From an uncultured Spirochaetales bacterium (GTDB lineage Bacteria > Spirochaetota > Spirochaetia > Sphaerochaetales > Sphaerochaetaceae): a stretch of DNA of 45,938 bases. How positions within the stretch are numbered: the stretch's first letter is position 1; each line of letters starts with the position of its first letter. A program made the position numbers and the translations under genes. The notes beneath the pieces are model-generated. The model made no database searches, was not told the DNA's origin, and saw only the letters and a list, made by a program, of their open reading frames with translations. The stretch is taken from positions 1 to 45,938 of the forward strand of contig CASDXQ010000051.1 of the NCBI GenBank assembly GCA_949285145.1, given 5' to 3'. Of the stretch, positions 25,498 through 36,850 are shown one piece after another.

Positions 25498-26064
25498 ATG
25501 GCTAAAGGTTGGTACATCGTACATACTTATTCCGGTTATGAGCAGAAGATTCAGAGAACTATTTTCAAGCTCAGGGAGATGGACAGTGAATTTGCTCTGA
25601 CTGTTTCTGATGTGAAGGTTCCTATGGAAACCGTTACGGAAATCAGAGACGGGAAGAAGAGGGAAGTCAAAAAGAAAATTCTTCCCGGTTACATCCTTGT
25701 TGAGATTGATTTTCCTGAAGATGCGACATGGAAGAACACTTATTCCAAAATCAAGAGAATTCAGGGAGTAACCGGTTTTGTGTCTGCGATGGAAGGGAAA
25801 AAGCCTCAGCCGATGTCTGCTGCCGAGATGAAAAGCATCATGCAGAAGACCGGTGAGGTTCCGACCGAAAAAGAATTCAGGCCGAAGCAGAATTTCCAGG
25901 TCGGAGATGAAGTCAAGATCATTGACGGCCCGTTTGAATCATTCTCCGGTGTGATTGATGAGATAGACAACGTGAAGAGCAAGCTTCGTGTTTCTGTCCA
26001 GATATTCGGACGATCAACTCCTGTGGAAGTTGAATTCCTTCAGGCGGAGAAAGTCGAGTATTAA
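25498..26064 (+). CDS. nusG: Transcription termination/antitermination factor NusG
   Basis: The 188-residue protein has an NGN domain, GWYIVHTYSGYEQKIQRTIF and ILPGYILVEIDF, and a C-terminal KOW domain, QVGDEVKIIDGPFESFSGVI. NusG binds the RNA polymerase clamp, raises elongation and links polymerase to Rho or to the S10 subunit of the ribosome. The ATG at 25498 lies 9 bases after the secE stop, with AGGAT as ribosome site. It is followed by a hairpin and leader before rplK. Confidence 0.96.
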   Translation: MAKGWYIVHTYSGYEQKIQRTIFKLREMDSEFALTVSDVKVPMETVTEIRDGKKREVKKKILPGYILVEIDFPEDATWKNTYSKIKRIQGVTGFVSAMEGKKPQPMSAAEMKSIMQKTGEVPTEKEFRPKQNFQVGDEVKIIDGPFESFSGVIDEIDNVKSKLRVSVQIFGRSTPVEVEFLQAEKVEY

Positions 26065-26068
26065 ATTG

Positions 26069-26107
26069 AAGAGCGCTCACTTGACGGCGTTCTTTGATCT
26101 GTTTTTT
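26069..26107 (+). terminator. Terminator-like hairpin after nusG
   Basis: Arms 26069-26076 and 26087-26094 pair over 8 bp (one G-T) with a 10-nt loop. Six T follow at 26102-26107, 7 bases after the stem. The distance weakens it as a terminator, and partial read-through into rplK is likely. Confidence 0.45.
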
Positions 26108-26250
26108 GACATGTCAAGCTTAAATTGTTCACTCCCTGCCCGGTATTTACCGGCCAGGTGGGAGCCAGATCGTATGACTGGCGTTATAACCAGCACACAG
26201 CCCCGCATATCGGTCACCTCAGACCAGGCTGATGTGAAGGAGAAGAAATT
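26108..26250 (+). promoter_or_regulatory. Structured leader of rplK
   Basis: A nested hairpin lies at 26132-26164: outer arms CTCCC/GGGAG and an inner perfect stem CCGGTA/TACCGG with a 2-nt loop. Further short pairings follow before the AAGGAG site at 26237-26242. No clear separate promoter was found. The position suits feedback control by L1 or L10, because there is no room for a leader in front of rplJ. Confidence 0.4.
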
Positions 26251-26682
26251 ATGGCAAAGAAAAAGGTTACTGCCGTTATCAAATTGCAGTGTCCTGCCCA
26301 GAAGGCTACACCTGCACCTCCAATCGGACCGGCACTCGGCCCTCATGGTGTAAGTGCACCTCAGTTCGTACAGCAGTTCAATGACAAGACAAAAGGTTAC
26401 GAACCAGGACTCATCCTCCCTGTTATCATTACAGTCTATCAGGATAAGAGTTTCACTTTCATCCTCAAGACTCCGCCAGCAGCTGTTCTTATCAAGAAGG
26501 CTCTCGGTCTTCAGACAGCAAGCGGTACTCCTAACAAGACAAAGGTCGGTACTCTTACTCAAGCACAGCTTACTGAAATCGCACAGACTAAGCTTCCTGA
26601 CCTCAATGCCTATGACATTGAAGCTGCCAAGAAGATTATCGCAGGTACTGCTCGTTCAATGGGCGTAGAAGTGGAGAAGTAA
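26251..26682 (+). CDS. rplK: 50S ribosomal protein L11
   Basis: The 143-residue protein has the L11 signature: [30 protein letters not shown] at the N-terminus, with the proline-rich turn that contacts factors, and the C-terminal rRNA-binding part [16 protein letters not shown] and [13 protein letters not shown]. It binds the GTPase-associated region of 23S rRNA with L10 and L7/L12. The ATG at 26251 has a good AAGGAG site. Its stop is separated from the rplA start by one base. Confidence 0.97.
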   Translation: MAKKKVTAVIKLQCPAQKATPAPPIGPALGPHGVSAPQFVQQFNDKTKGYEPGLILPVIITVYQDKSFTFILKTPPAAVLIKKALGLQTASGTPNKTKVGTLTQAQLTEIAQTKLPDLNAYDIEAAKKIIAGTARSMGVEVEK

Positions 26683-26683
26683 G

Positions 26684-27364
26684 ATGAAAAGAGGAAAGAA
26701 ATATCAGGAAGCTGCAAAGAAAGTTGACAAGACAAAGCTCTACAGCCTTCAGGATGCTGCTCAGCTGGTGAAGGACTGTGCTTATGCAAAGTTCAACGAA
26801 ACTGTTGAGATCTCTGTATTCCTGTCTCTCAAGAAGAGCCAGACAGTCAGAGATACAGTTGTTCTTCCCAATCAGTTCCAGGCTCAGAAGAAGATCCTCG
26901 TTTTCGCAAAGGGTGACAAGGCTCAGGAAGCTCTTGATGCAGGTGCTGCCTATGTCGGAGACACAGATCTTATCGAAAAAGTCCGCTCTGGCTGGATGGA
27001 TTTCGATGTAGCTGTCGCAACACCGGACATGATGAAGGATGTAGGTCGTCTCGGTCCTATTCTCGGCCGCCGCGGCCTTATGCCGAACCCGAAGACACAT
27101 ACTGTCACTTTTGATATCAAGGAAGCTCTTGCTGAACTGAACAAGGGACGTGTTGAATTCAGGGCTGACAAGACAGGTGTTGTTCACCTTGCTATCGGTA
27201 AGGTAAACATGGATGCTGCAGCCATTGCTGAAAACGCAAAGGTAACTATTGATGAGATCATCAGAAAGAAGCCGGTTGACGCAAAGGGCGATTTCGTTCT
27301 CTCAGTAGCTCTCTCGTCTACAATGGGACCTGGTGTTCCAGTTGACTTCAAGTCAATTCAGTAA
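26684..27364 (+). CDS. rplA: 50S ribosomal protein L1
   Basis: The 226-residue protein has L1 landmarks: [62 protein letters not shown] (core region) and [15 protein letters not shown] near the end. It forms the L1 stalk of the ribosome and in many bacteria also represses its own operon by binding the leader. It is tightly coupled to rplK (one base between). Confidence 0.97.
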   Translation: MKRGKKYQEAAKKVDKTKLYSLQDAAQLVKDCAYAKFNETVEISVFLSLKKSQTVRDTVVLPNQFQAQKKILVFAKGDKAQEALDAGAAYVGDTDLIEKVRSGWMDFDVAVATPDMMKDVGRLGPILGRRGLMPNPKTHTVTFDIKEALAELNKGRVEFRADKTGVVHLAIGKVNMDAAAIAENAKVTIDEIIRKKPVDAKGDFVLSVALSSTMGPGVPVDFKSIQ

Positions 27365-27375
27365 GGAGGAAGTGT

Positions 27376-27897
27376 ATGGACAACTATCAGACACGTGTCA
27401 CCCCTGCTAAGGAAGATGCTGTAAAGGCTCTTAAGGATGAGTTCAGCCAGTATAATGGTTATATCTTCACAGATTACCGCGGTATGACTGTTGCTCAGCT
27501 TACAGAGCTCAGAAATACACTCAGAAAGAGCGATGCTCAGTACAGAGTCATCAAGAACCGCTATGCAAAGCTTGCTTTCAAGGAACTTGGTGCTACCGGT
27601 GCGGAAGATCAGATGGTCGGCCCCACAGCTGTTGCTCTGGCAAAGGGTGATGAGTCAAATGTAATTGCAAAGGCTCTTTTTGAGGCTATCAAAAATGGTG
27701 TGCCTATGCAGGTCAAGGGTGCTATTGTTGACGGAGAGGTTATGGATGCTGCCCAGATTGAGGCACTTTCAAAGCTTCCGACAAGACTCGAGCTCATTGC
27801 TTCATTGATGGGAACCATGAAGGCTCCTGTCCAGAAGCTTGCCGCAACCCTGCTTGCATATGTCGAGTCAAAGGGCGGAGTTCCGTCAGAAAACTAA
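27376..27897 (+). CDS. rplJ: 50S ribosomal protein L10
   Basis: The 173-residue protein has the L10 pattern: KEDAVKALKDEFSQYNGYIF, DYRGMTVAQLTELRNTLR, YRVIKNRYAKLAF and a C-terminal helix that holds L7/L12 dimers (RLELIASLMGTMKAPVQKLAAT). It starts at 27376 after AGGAGGAAG, 11 bases after rplA. There is therefore no space for the usual L10 leader, which in many bacteria sits directly before rplJ. Confidence 0.97.
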   Translation: MDNYQTRVTPAKEDAVKALKDEFSQYNGYIFTDYRGMTVAQLTELRNTLRKSDAQYRVIKNRYAKLAFKELGATGAEDQMVGPTAVALAKGDESNVIAKALFEAIKNGVPMQVKGAIVDGEVMDAAQIEALSKLPTRLELIASLMGTMKAPVQKLAATLLAYVESKGGVPSEN

Positions 27898-27903
27898 AAT
27901 CAT

Positions 27904-27942
27904 ACGGTCTTAGTCTTCGTTATGTGTAACCTGCTAGACCGT
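27904..27942 (+). other. Hairpin between rplJ and rplL
   Basis: ACGGTCT (27904-27910) and AGACCGT (27936-27942) are a perfect 7-bp inverted repeat with a 25-nt loop, in the 73-nt gap before rplL. No long T-run follows. It may set the relative amounts of L10 and L7/L12. Confidence 0.4.
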
Positions 27943-27970
27943 TAAAAATATCTTATAAGGAGAAGATAAT

Positions 27971-28345
27971 ATGGCTACTAAAGAAGAAATTTTGGAATCA
28001 ATCGCACAGATGTCTGTTATGGACGTTGCTGATCTCATCAAGATGATGGAAGAGAAGTTCGGCGTTGTTGCAGCTGCTGCAGCTGTTGCAGTTGCAGGCG
28101 GTGCAGTAGCAGATGCTCCTGCAGAAGAAGAGCAGACAGAATTCAACGTCACTCTCAAGAGTGTTGATGCTGCCAAGAAGATTGCATGTATCAAGGAAGT
28201 ACGTGCTGTAACAGGTCTCGGCCTCAAGGAAGCTAAGGATCTTTGCGAGAACGGCGGTGTTATCAAGGAAGCTGTCAGCAAGGAAGAAGCTGCTTCTATC
28301 AAGGAGAAGCTTGAAGCTGCAGGCTGTGTAGTTGAGGTAAAATAA
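27971..28345 (+). CDS. rplL: 50S ribosomal protein L7/L12
   Basis: The 124-residue protein has the N-terminal dimer domain ([20 protein letters not shown]), an Ala-rich hinge (residues about 33-52) and the C-terminal factor-binding domain with [20 protein letters not shown] and [14 protein letters not shown]. It forms the stalk that recruits translation GTPases. The start at 27971 follows AAGGAGAAG. Confidence 0.97.
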   Translation: MATKEEILESIAQMSVMDVADLIKMMEEKFGVVAAAAAVAVAGGAVADAPAEEEQTEFNVTLKSVDAAKKIACIKEVRAVTGLGLKEAKDLCENGGVIKEAVSKEEAASIKEKLEAAGCVVEVK

Positions 28346-28372
28346 ACACCTCTTGGGTGAAAGCCTGAAGAT

Positions 28373-28403
28373 GCCACTGATGGGTGAAAATGCCCTCAGT
28401 GGC
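28373..28403 (+). other. Long hairpin between rplL and rpoB
   Basis: Arms 28373-28384 and 28393-28403 form an 11-bp stem with a single bulged T and an 8-nt loop. No T-run follows. Its place matches the attenuator or RNA-processing site that lowers rpoBC expression relative to rplJL in other bacteria. Confidence 0.5.
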
Positions 28404-28476
28404 TTAATCTGTCTTTATAAAGAAAGTTTTACAAGGTGGTAATTGGCCACAATAAACCCAATTCTATGGAGGGTAC

Positions 28477-31400
28477 ATGATGGTTGCCAAAGGCAAAGTC
28501 ATTGAGCGAAAATACATCGGTTCAGATTTCCAGGAAGTTTGTGAACTGCCTAACCTCATTGGTGTTCAGCTTGAGAGCTATGAGAGATTCCTTCAGCTTG
28601 ATAGAATCAATAAAGGTCTTGAGCCCAATCCGGAATATGGCCTGGAAAGCGTATTCAGAAATACATTCCCAATTGTGAGTCCGAACGGGGAGATGACCCT
28701 CAACTATGATGGTTATATTCTCGATTTCGACAACATCAAATTCTCTGAATCCGAGTGTAAGAAGAAGGGTCGAAGCTACTGTGTACCTGTTAAAGCTAAG
28801 ATAAACCTCGAACTCAAGAACGGAGAATTCATTGAGAAGGAAATTTTCTTTGGAGATATTCCTCTCATGACAGACAGAGGCACATTCATCATCAATGGTG
28901 CCGAGCGTGTTGTTGTCTCTCAGATCCACCGCTCTCCCGGTGTCATTTTCCAGGTGGAGAAAGGTGTTTACTCATCACGCATCATTCCGTACCGCGGTTC
29001 CTGGCTTGAATTTGAAATTGATGACAAGAGAAACTGCATCTATGCGAAGATTGACAGGAAGAAGAGAATTCTTGGAACACTCTTCCTGCGTGCAATCGGC
29101 GTGGATTCCAGAGAAAAGATAATTGCCGCATTCTACAAGAGCGAGACTATTTCACTCAGTGAGGAAGAAAGGGAGAATGCAGCAAACCGCTACAGCTTCA
29201 AGGATATTTACATTGAGCAGGACGGCGAGCAGGTCAAACTGCTGAGAGCCGGCGATATCCTCCATCCGCATGAAATTGAAGCACTCATCGAACAGGGCTG
29301 GAGTGAAGTTGAAGTTGTAGATACAAGGGGAGAGGATACCCTTCACAGCGAAATTATCCTTGCAACGCTTGAAGCTGAGAAGAAAATCACGGCGGAAGGT
29401 GAGGATGAGCCTACGAAGGAAGAATACCTCGGTGCGATTTACAACATCCTCATGCCGGGTGAAATGATCGCCATGGAAAGAGCAGAAAAGGATCTTCCCG
29501 ACATGTTCTTCTCAGAGCGCCGTTATGATCTTGGCAAGGTCGGCCGCTATAAGTTCAACAAGAAGTTCGGACATGAAGACGATGAGATGGATACATCCGT
29601 GACTGTTCTTCAGCCGCTTGATATCGTCAATACAATGGCTTTTCTCATCAAGGTATTCAACAGAGAAGCCAATGTCGATGATATTGACCACCTTGGCAAC
29701 CGCCGTGTGAGAAGTGTCGGTGAGCTTCTCCAGACACAGCTCAATGCTGCATTCTCCCGCATGGAGAGGATTGCCAGGGAAAGAATGAACCTTGAAAGTG
29801 ATTCGAACGTACGTCCTCAGGACATCGTTTCAATCAAGCCGATTGTTGCAGCAATCAAGGAATTCTTCGGTTCCAGCCAGCTTTCACAGTTCATGGATCA
29901 GGTGAATCCTCTTGCAGAGCTGACTCACAAGAGAAGACTTAATGCACTGGGGCCGGGCGGCCTTTCCCGTGACAGAGCCGGATTTGAAGTCCGTGACGTT
30001 CACTATACACACTACGGAAGAATGTGCCCCATTGAAACTCCTGAAGGTCCGAACATCGGTCTTATCGTATCTCTTGCAAACTATACTAAGATCAATGAAT
30101 ACGGTTTCCTTGTAACTCCGTACAGAAGGGTTGTTGACGGTATTGCAACAAAAGAAGTTGTGGAACTCGATGCAAACGATGAGGAGAGATACTATATCGC
30201 TCAGGCATCTGCAAAGATCGACAAAGACGGCAATTTCCTTGACAAGGAAGTTCCTGTACGTCATCAGGGCGATTATTCCACACGTGAACCGAAGGATATC
30301 AAGTTCATGGATGTGTCACCGAAGCAGGTTATTTCCGTAGCTGCCTCACTTATTCCTTTCCTTGAGCATGACGATGCCAACCGTGCACTCATGGGTTCAA
30401 ACATGCAGCGGCAGGCAGTACCTCTTGTATTCCCTGAAGCTCCCCGTGTCGGTACAGGTATGGAAGGCAAGGCTGCATATGACTCCGGCGTTCTCATCAA
30501 GGCCAGAAGAGGCGGTGAGGTCATCTATGCATCCGCGACAGAGATCAGGATCAGAGTGAACAAGGACGAAGCCGAGATTGATGGCGAGATCGACACATAT
30601 GAAGTACAGAAGTTCCAGAGGACAAACCAGGATACCTGTTTCAACCAGAAGACAATCGTCGAGGTGGGACAGAAGGTTGAGAAGGGAACAGTTCTCGCAG
30701 ATGGGCCTGCGACACAGAATGGCGAGCTCGCACTCGGACGCAATATTCTTGTAGGTTTCGTTCCTTGGAACGGATATAACTATGAGGATGCTGTTCTCAT
30801 TTCAGAGCGTGTCGTGAGAGAAGACATTTATACATCCATCCACATCAAGGAGTTCTCGATTGATGTCAGGGAAACCAAGCTCGGCCCTGAAAAGCTCACG
30901 AGAGATATTCCGAATACAAGTGAAAGGATGGTTGCTTCTCTTGACAGTGACGGTATTGTCACAGTTGGAACATACGTGCATCCCGGCAGTATTCTTGTCG
31001 GCAAGGTAACACCGAAATCAGAGAGTGACACAACACCTGAGTTCAAGCTGCTCAACTCTATCTTCGGCGAGAAAGCCAAGGAAGTAAGGGATTCTTCGCT
31101 CAAGGTTCCTCATGGAACAGAAGGTACCGTCATTGATATCCAGAGAATGAAGAAAAGTGAGAAAGACGAGCTTCCTCCGGGAGTGGAGGAGACTGTCACT
31201 GTTCTTATCGCAACAAAGCGTAAGCTCACACAGGGTGACAAGATGGCGGGCCGCCACGGAAACAAGGGTGTTGTTTCCAGAATTCTCCCGGAAGAGGATA
31301 TGCCTTATATGGAAGACGGTACTCCGCTTGATGTATGTCTCAATCCGCTCGGTGTTCCGTCCCGTATGAATATAGGACAGCTTATGGAGACTCAGCTCGG

Positions 31401-31983
31401 ATGGGCTGCGGTCAAGCTTGACGAATGGTATTCATCTCCGGTCTTCCAGTCTGCGTCAATGGAACAGATAGAGGAGAAGATGAAGGAAGCAGGACTTCCT
31501 GTCACCAGCAAGACAATGCTGAGAGACGGCAAGACCGGCGTCCCGTTCGTGAATCCGGTATTCTGCGGCTATATTTATTATCTCAAGCTGCACCACCTGG
31601 TTGATGACAAGATGCATGCAAGAAGTACAGGTCCTTATTCACTTGTTACGCAGCAGCCTCTGGGCGGTAAGGCTCAGTTCGGCGGTCAGCGTCTCGGTGA
31701 GATGGAAGTCTGGGCTCTTGAAGCATATGGTGCTGCAAATACACTGCAGGAGCTGTTGACCATCAAGTCTGACGACATGATCGGTCGTGTCAAGATTTAT
31801 GAGTCAATCGTCAAGGGTGAGCCTGCCCAGAACGCCGGCATGCCTGAAGCATTCAACGTTCTCGTCCAGGAAATCAGGGGATTGGCTCTCGATATGAGTG
31901 TATATGATGCAAATGGTAAGCAGGTTGCTCTCACCGAGCGTGATGAGGAACTCATTCAGAAGGCCGAAAAGGGCAATAATTAA
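28477..31983 (+). CDS. rpoB: RNA polymerase beta subunit
   Basis: The 1168-residue protein is complete. It shows the rifampicin cluster [20 protein letters not shown] followed by [18 protein letters not shown], then [50 protein letters not shown] and the C-terminal [12 protein letters not shown]. The residue matching E. coli Ser531 is Asn (Asn489 here), as in other spirochaetes that are naturally resistant to rifampicin. Two Met codons stand in a row at 28477 and 28480. The GGAGG site fits the second better by spacing. It forms the polymerase core with RpoC and is co-transcribed with it, 15 bases apart. Confidence 0.97.
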   Translation: MMVAKGKVIERKYIGSDFQEVCELPNLIGVQLESYERFLQLDRINKGLEPNPEYGLESVFRNTFPIVSPNGEMTLNYDGYILDFDNIKFSESECKKKGRSYCVPVKAKINLELKNGEFIEKEIFFGDIPLMTDRGTFIINGAERVVVSQIHRSPGVIFQVEKGVYSSRIIPYRGSWLEFEIDDKRNCIYAKIDRKKRILGTLFLRAIGVDSREKIIAAFYKSETISLSEEERENAANRYSFKDIYIEQDGEQVKLLRAGDILHPHEIEALIEQGWSEVEVVDTRGEDTLHSEIILATLEAEKKITAEGEDEPTKEEYLGAIYNILMPGEMIAMERAEKDLPDMFFSERRYDLGKVGRYKFNKKFGHEDDEMDTSVTVLQPLDIVNTMAFLIKVFNREANVDDIDHLGNRRVRSVGELLQTQLNAAFSRMERIARERMNLESDSNVRPQDIVSIKPIVAAIKEFFGSSQLSQFMDQVNPLAELTHKRRLNALGPGGLSRDRAGFEVRDVHYTHYGRMCPIETPEGPNIGLIVSLANYTKINEYGFLVTPYRRVVDGIATKEVVELDANDEERYYIAQASAKIDKDGNFLDKEVPVRHQGDYSTREPKDIKFMDVSPKQVISVAASLIPFLEHDDANRALMGSNMQRQAVPLVFPEAPRVGTGMEGKAAYDSGVLIKARRGGEVIYASATEIRIRVNKDEAEIDGEIDTYEVQKFQRTNQDTCFNQKTIVEVGQKVEKGTVLADGPATQNGELALGRNILVGFVPWNGYNYEDAVLISERVVREDIYTSIHIKEFSIDVRETKLGPEKLTRDIPNTSERMVASLDSDGIVTVGTYVHPGSILVGKVTPKSESDTTPEFKLLNSIFGEKAKEVRDSSLKVPHGTEGTVIDIQRMKKSEKDELPPGVEETVTVLIATKRKLTQGDKMAGRHGNKGVVSRILPEEDMPYMEDGTPLDVCLNPLGVPSRMNIGQLMETQLGWAAVKLDEWYSSPVFQSASMEQIEEKMKEAGLPVTSKTMLRDGKTGVPFVNPVFCGYIYYLKLHHLVDDKMHARSTGPYSLVTQQPLGGKAQFGGQRLGEMEVWALEAYGAANTLQELLTIKSDDMIGRVKIYESIVKGEPAQNAGMPEAFNVLVQEIRGLALDMSVYDANGKQVALTERDEELIQKAEKGNN

Positions 31984-31998
31984 GGAGAACGGACGCTA

Positions 31999-34900
31999 AT
32001 GAAAGAAATTCAGGATTTTGACAGTATTCAAATCAGATTGGCATCTCCTCAGCAGATTCTTGCATGGTCATACGGAGAAGTGAAAAATCGGTACCACAAA
32101 GGAGTGGGAATGCTTCTGCGGTAAATTCAAGTCCATCCGTTATAAGGGCATGGTCTGTGACCGCTGCGGTGTTGAAGTCACAAGTACTAAAGTTCGCCGT
32201 GAGAGAATGGGTCATATCACTCTCGCCTCCCCGGTGTCACACATCTGGTATTACAGGAGCGTGCCTTCCCGTATGTCCCTGTTGCTGGACATCAGCCGCA
32301 ACAACCTTCAGTCAATTCTCTATTACGAGAAGTATGTTGTAACTGATCCGGGCGACACGAATCTCAAGCTCAAGCAGCTTCTTACGGAAGAAGAGTATAT
32401 GGAAGCTGTTGATGAATACGGTGAAGATGCGTTCAAGGCAGGAATGGGTGCGGAGGCAATCAGAGTGCTTCTTGCCGCTCTTGATCTTGATGCGCTTTCC
32501 GCAGAGCTCAGGGAGCAGATGAGAGAGAAGAAGGATACCAAGGATTCACGTCTTCTCAAGAGAATCAAGGTATGTGAGGATTTCCGTGATTCAGGCAACC
32601 GTCCTGAGTGGATGATCCTTACGGTTATTCCTGTCATCCCGCCAGATCTGCGTCCTATGGTGCAGCTTGACGGCGGACGGTTCGCTACAAGCGACCTCAA
32701 TGACCTTTACAGAAGGGTTATCAACAGAAACAACCGTCTGCAGCGTCTTATTTCCCTCCATGCTCCTGATATCATCATCAGAAATGAGAAGAGAATGCTT
32801 CAGGAAGCTGTCGACGCCCTGTTCGATAATTCAAAGAGAAAGAGGGTGGTCAAGGGTGCATCAAACCGCCCGCTCAAGTCCCTTTCAGATCTGCTTAAGG
32901 GAAAGCAGGGCCGTTTCAGACAGAACCTTCTCGGTAAGCGTGTTGACTATTCAGGACGTTCTGTAATCGTTGTCGGTCCTGAACTCAAGATTTATCAGTG
33001 CGGTGTTCCTTCAAAGATGGCTCTTGAGCTTTTCAAGCCGTTCATCATGAGAAAGCTTGTTCAGAAGGATGTTGCTCTCAATGTGAAGAGGGCAAAGACT
33101 CTTGTAGAGCAGGAGACACCCGAGGTGTGGGCAATTCTTGACGAGGTTGTTAAAGAGCACCCCGTCATGCTCAACCGTGCTCCTACTCTTCACCGTCTCG
33201 GTATCCAGGCTTTTGAGCCTGTGCTTGTGGACGGCAAGGCTCTCAAGCTTCATCCTCTCGTATGTCATGCATTCAATGCAGACTTTGATGGTGACCAGAT
33301 GGCTATTCACGTTCCTCTCACTCAGGCTGCACAGCTTGAGTGCTGGACACTCATGCTTTCTGCTACAAACCTGCTCGATCCGGCAAACGGCAAGCCTATC
33401 GTATATCCGTCACAGGATATGGTTCTCGGTATATTCTATCTTACAAAGCAGATGGAGAATGCCCACGGAGAAGGTCATTATTACAATTCCCTTGATGAAA
33501 TCGAAGTTGCAATCGATGCTGGTGCTGTAAGTTACAACGCAATGATCCACTTCCGTTTCAAGGAGGGGCTTGTCATAGTCGATGCAGATGGAAACAAGAC
33601 GGTGGCTGACGGCAGAAGCTGGTTTGAGACCACTCCCGGAAGAATAATCTTCAATGCATCTCTTCCTGAAGGTGTCCCTTTCCAGAACTATGTGCTCGGT
33701 GACAAGCAGCTCAAGAAGGTTATCGGTCAGACTATCAAGGACAACAAGGCTTCAGTCGCAATCAAGCTTCTTGATTCTATCAAGGATGTAGGATATAAGT
33801 ATGCAACTCTCTTCGGTGCCACGATCGGCCTGTCAGATATGATCATTCCGGATACGAAGACAGAGCTTGTTGCAAAGGCCAATGAGGAACAGAGCCAGAT
33901 TCTTTCCCAGTACCGTTCAGGTCAGATCACACAGGAAGAACGCTACAACAGAATCATCGGTCTGTGGTCAAGCACGAACGATCAGCTTACTGATGATCTG
34001 ATGAACCAGCTGGAGAAGAGCCAGAACGGTTTCAATCCGCTCTATCTCATGGCTGTATCCGGTGCACGCGGAAGCAGGACCCAGATCAGACAGCTCGGCG
34101 CTATGCGCGGTCTCATGGCACGCCCGAGCGGTGATATCATCGAGTTCCCGATCAAGTCAAACTTCAAGGAAGGTCTGAGCATCATTGAATTCTTCATTTC
34201 AACGAATGGTGCACGTAAAGGTCTGTCCGATACTGCATTGAAGACAGCTGAAGCAGGTTATCTCACACGTCGTCTTGTCGATATTTCGCAGGATGTGGTT
34301 GTCAATATTGATGACTGCCATACGATCAACGGTATATGGCGTTCTGCGATCAAGGATGGAGATGAGATTGTCGAGCATCTTTCTGACAGAATTGTCGGAC
34401 GTTGTCCTGTTGATGATGTCGTACATCCCTTCCTCAAGGATGAGAATGGAAAACCTGTTGTTCTTGCAAAGGCAAATGAGGAAATTGATGAAGATACCGC
34501 AAAGCTCATTGAGGATGCCGGTATTGAGTCTGTATATCTCAGAACTGTTCTCACATGTGAGGCTCAGTATGGTGTTTGTGCAAAGTGCTACGGCAGGAAT
34601 CTTTCGAACAACCGTCCTGTTGAAATCGGCGAAGCTGTCGGTACAATCGCAGCCCAGTCAATCGGACAGCCCGGTACTCAGCTTACAATGAGAACCTTCC
34701 ATGTCGGCGGTACTGCAACAGCATCAAGCGAGGCAAATGTGCTCAGCTTTGATCATACAGTCATTGCAGGAGCTGTTTCCGATAATTATATCAGGAGAGA
34801 GAGTGACGGCAGGCTGGTGTTCCCGCGAAAAGGTACAATTGAAATTTTCCGTGTGCTTGACGAACTGACAGGAAGATTCGACAGACTTGTTGTTCAGGGT

Positions 34901-36316
34901 GACCGGATTGAAGACGGAAGACTTTCTCTCACTCCGATTGCGAAGGGAAGTGATATATACGAGAAGGACGGTGTTGTATGCACCAGTGCTTTCAATGGGT
35001 ATGTCACGGAACTTGACGGAAGAAGCTTCATAGTCGCAAAAGCCGTTAATCACCGTGTTGCTCCGGGCAGTGAGCTCAACATCGGAAGCTATCAGGTTGT
35101 TGAAGCAAACAAGGCAATTGTCGAGTTCGACCCCTTCAGTGAGCCGATTATTGCGGAGCATTCTGGAAAGGTTCTCTTTGCCGACATCAAGGAGGGCAGT
35201 ACTCTTATCAACGAGGTTAACGAGGAAACAGGCAATATTGAAAGAAAGATTACTGAGCATAACCTTGAAAACCTCCAGCCGAGAATTGTAATTCAGTCGG
35301 CCGATGGTGAAGAGTATACCTATCTGCTTCCAGGCGGTGCATATATTCAGGTTGCAGAATTTGATAATGTCGGAATCGGTACGGTTCTTGCGAAACTTTC
35401 AAAGGCATCGCAGAAGACTAAGGATATTACCGGTGGTCTTCCGCGTGTCGGAGAGCTTTTCGAAGCACGTACACCGAAAGATCCTGCTGTTCTTGCACAG
35501 GTTTCCGGTACTGTTCATATCGGAGCTGTTGTCAAGAGTAAGAGAATCATCGAAATCGAAGATGCCTTCGGCAAGAGGTATAAGCATTCCGTACCTCTTT
35601 CCTCTAACCTTCTTGTAAGGGATGATGAACAGGTCAGTGCTGCCGAACCTCTTTGCGACGGAGCAAAGGATCCTCATGATATTCTCAATATTCTTGGCGA
35701 GAATGCACTTCAGAGCTTCCTTGTTGATGAAGTCCAGCAGGTTTACCGCATGCAGGGTGTAGATATCAATGACAAACATCTGGGAATAATCATCCGCCAG
35801 ATGCTGAGAAAGGTCGAGATTGTTCAGGTCGGCGATACCAATTTCATCTACAAACAGCAGGTCGACAAGTTCAAGTTCCTTGCTGAGAATGAAAGGGTAA
35901 TCGCTGCCGGCGGTCAGCCAGCTGTCGCACGTCCGCTGCTTCTTGGCATCACCAGAGCCAGCCTGTCAATTGACAGCTTTATCTCTGCCGCTTCCTTCCA
36001 GGAAACTACAAAGGTATTGACAAATGCTGCGATTGCTGGTAGTAAAGATGAGCTTAGAGGCCTCAAGGAAAATGTTATCATCGGACATCTGATCCCTGCT
36101 GGTACAGGTATGAAGAAGTATCGTAACATTAAACTTGATGAGCAGCAGCTTGAAGAAATTCAGCGTCAGGTTGACAGAATCAAGGCAGAGCGCAAGGCAG
36201 AAGCCGTGAATGATGAAGACGAGGATATGGATGTTGAAGATCTTGCTGGAATGAAATCTGTGGGAGATATCACCGATTCTGAAATGATGGATATCGATAC
36301 AGGAGATGAGGAATAA
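31999..36316 (+). CDS. rpoC: RNA polymerase beta' subunit, reading frame broken near the 5' end
   Basis: The gene starts at the ATG at 31999 ([16 protein letters not shown], then [12 protein letters not shown]) and changes frame at about 32086. The rest, [19 protein letters not shown] and on to 36316, is in another frame; a caller would see only an ORF from 32150. Between SYGEVK and GTTKEW about 22 codons expected in the family are missing, and the lost length fits 65 bp. The remainder is normal: zinc Cys ECFC and CDRC, lid and rudder region [16 protein letters not shown], the catalytic [16 protein letters not shown], a second zinc site ([13 protein letters not shown]) and the trigger loop region ([20 protein letters not shown]). 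I list it as a gene because polymerase is essential and a sequence or assembly error is likely. It ends in an acidic tail. Confidence 0.93.
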
Positions 36317-36382
36317 GCCTGTTGGCTGTCTTCGCCTGTGCCGGTTGTGAGATTCTCATGCTGACCACAGAAATCTATAGAT

Positions 36383-36400
36383 GTGCCGCCTGTGCGGCAC
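36383..36400 (+). other. Hairpin in the rpoC-rpsL gap
   Basis: GTGCCGC (36383-36389) and GCGGCAC (36394-36400) form a 7-bp stem with a 4-nt loop, about 60 bases before rpsL. No T-run follows, so it may be a control or processing site for the rpsL-rpsG part of the message. Confidence 0.4.
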
Positions 36401-36460
36401 TCAGGATCTGCACAAATGTGAGGGTGCGGATTCACAATAAATTATGGAGCGTATCGTAAG

Positions 36461-36835
36461 ATGCCTACAATTAATCAGCTTGTAAGAAAGGGCAGAACCA
36501 GCGTCAAGAATAAGACAAAGTCTCCCGCTCTTGAGGGGTGCCCCCAGAAAAGAGGTACCTGTACAAGAGTTATGACTGTTACTCCTAAGAAGCCGAACTC
36601 AGCTCTTAGAAAAGTCGCTCGTGTACGTCTGTCTAACGGAATTGAAGTAACTGCTTATATTCCCGGTATTGGTCACAACCTCCAGGAACACTCGGTTGTT
36701 CTTATCAGAGGCGGTAGAGTCAAGGATCTTCCTGGTGTCCGCTATCACATCATCCGCGGTAGCAAGGATACTCTTGGTGTTGCCGACAGGAAGCGCAGCC
36801 GTTCTAAGTACGGTGCAAAGAAGCCAAAGGCCTGA
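36461..36835 (+). CDS. rpsL: 30S ribosomal protein S12
   Basis: The 124-residue protein has the S12 sequence: [55 protein letters not shown], and [18 protein letters not shown]. The lysines at the two classical streptomycin positions (TPKKPNS and RVKDLPG) are wild type. S12 helps monitor codon pairing in the decoding centre. The ATG at 36461 follows TGGAGCG. It lies 16 bases before rpsG. Confidence 0.97.
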   Translation: MPTINQLVRKGRTSVKNKTKSPALEGCPQKRGTCTRVMTVTPKKPNSALRKVARVRLSNGIEVTAYIPGIGHNLQEHSVVLIRGGRVKDLPGVRYHIIRGSKDTLGVADRKRSRSKYGAKKPKA

Positions 36836-36850
36836 TAAGGAGGAGCTAAT

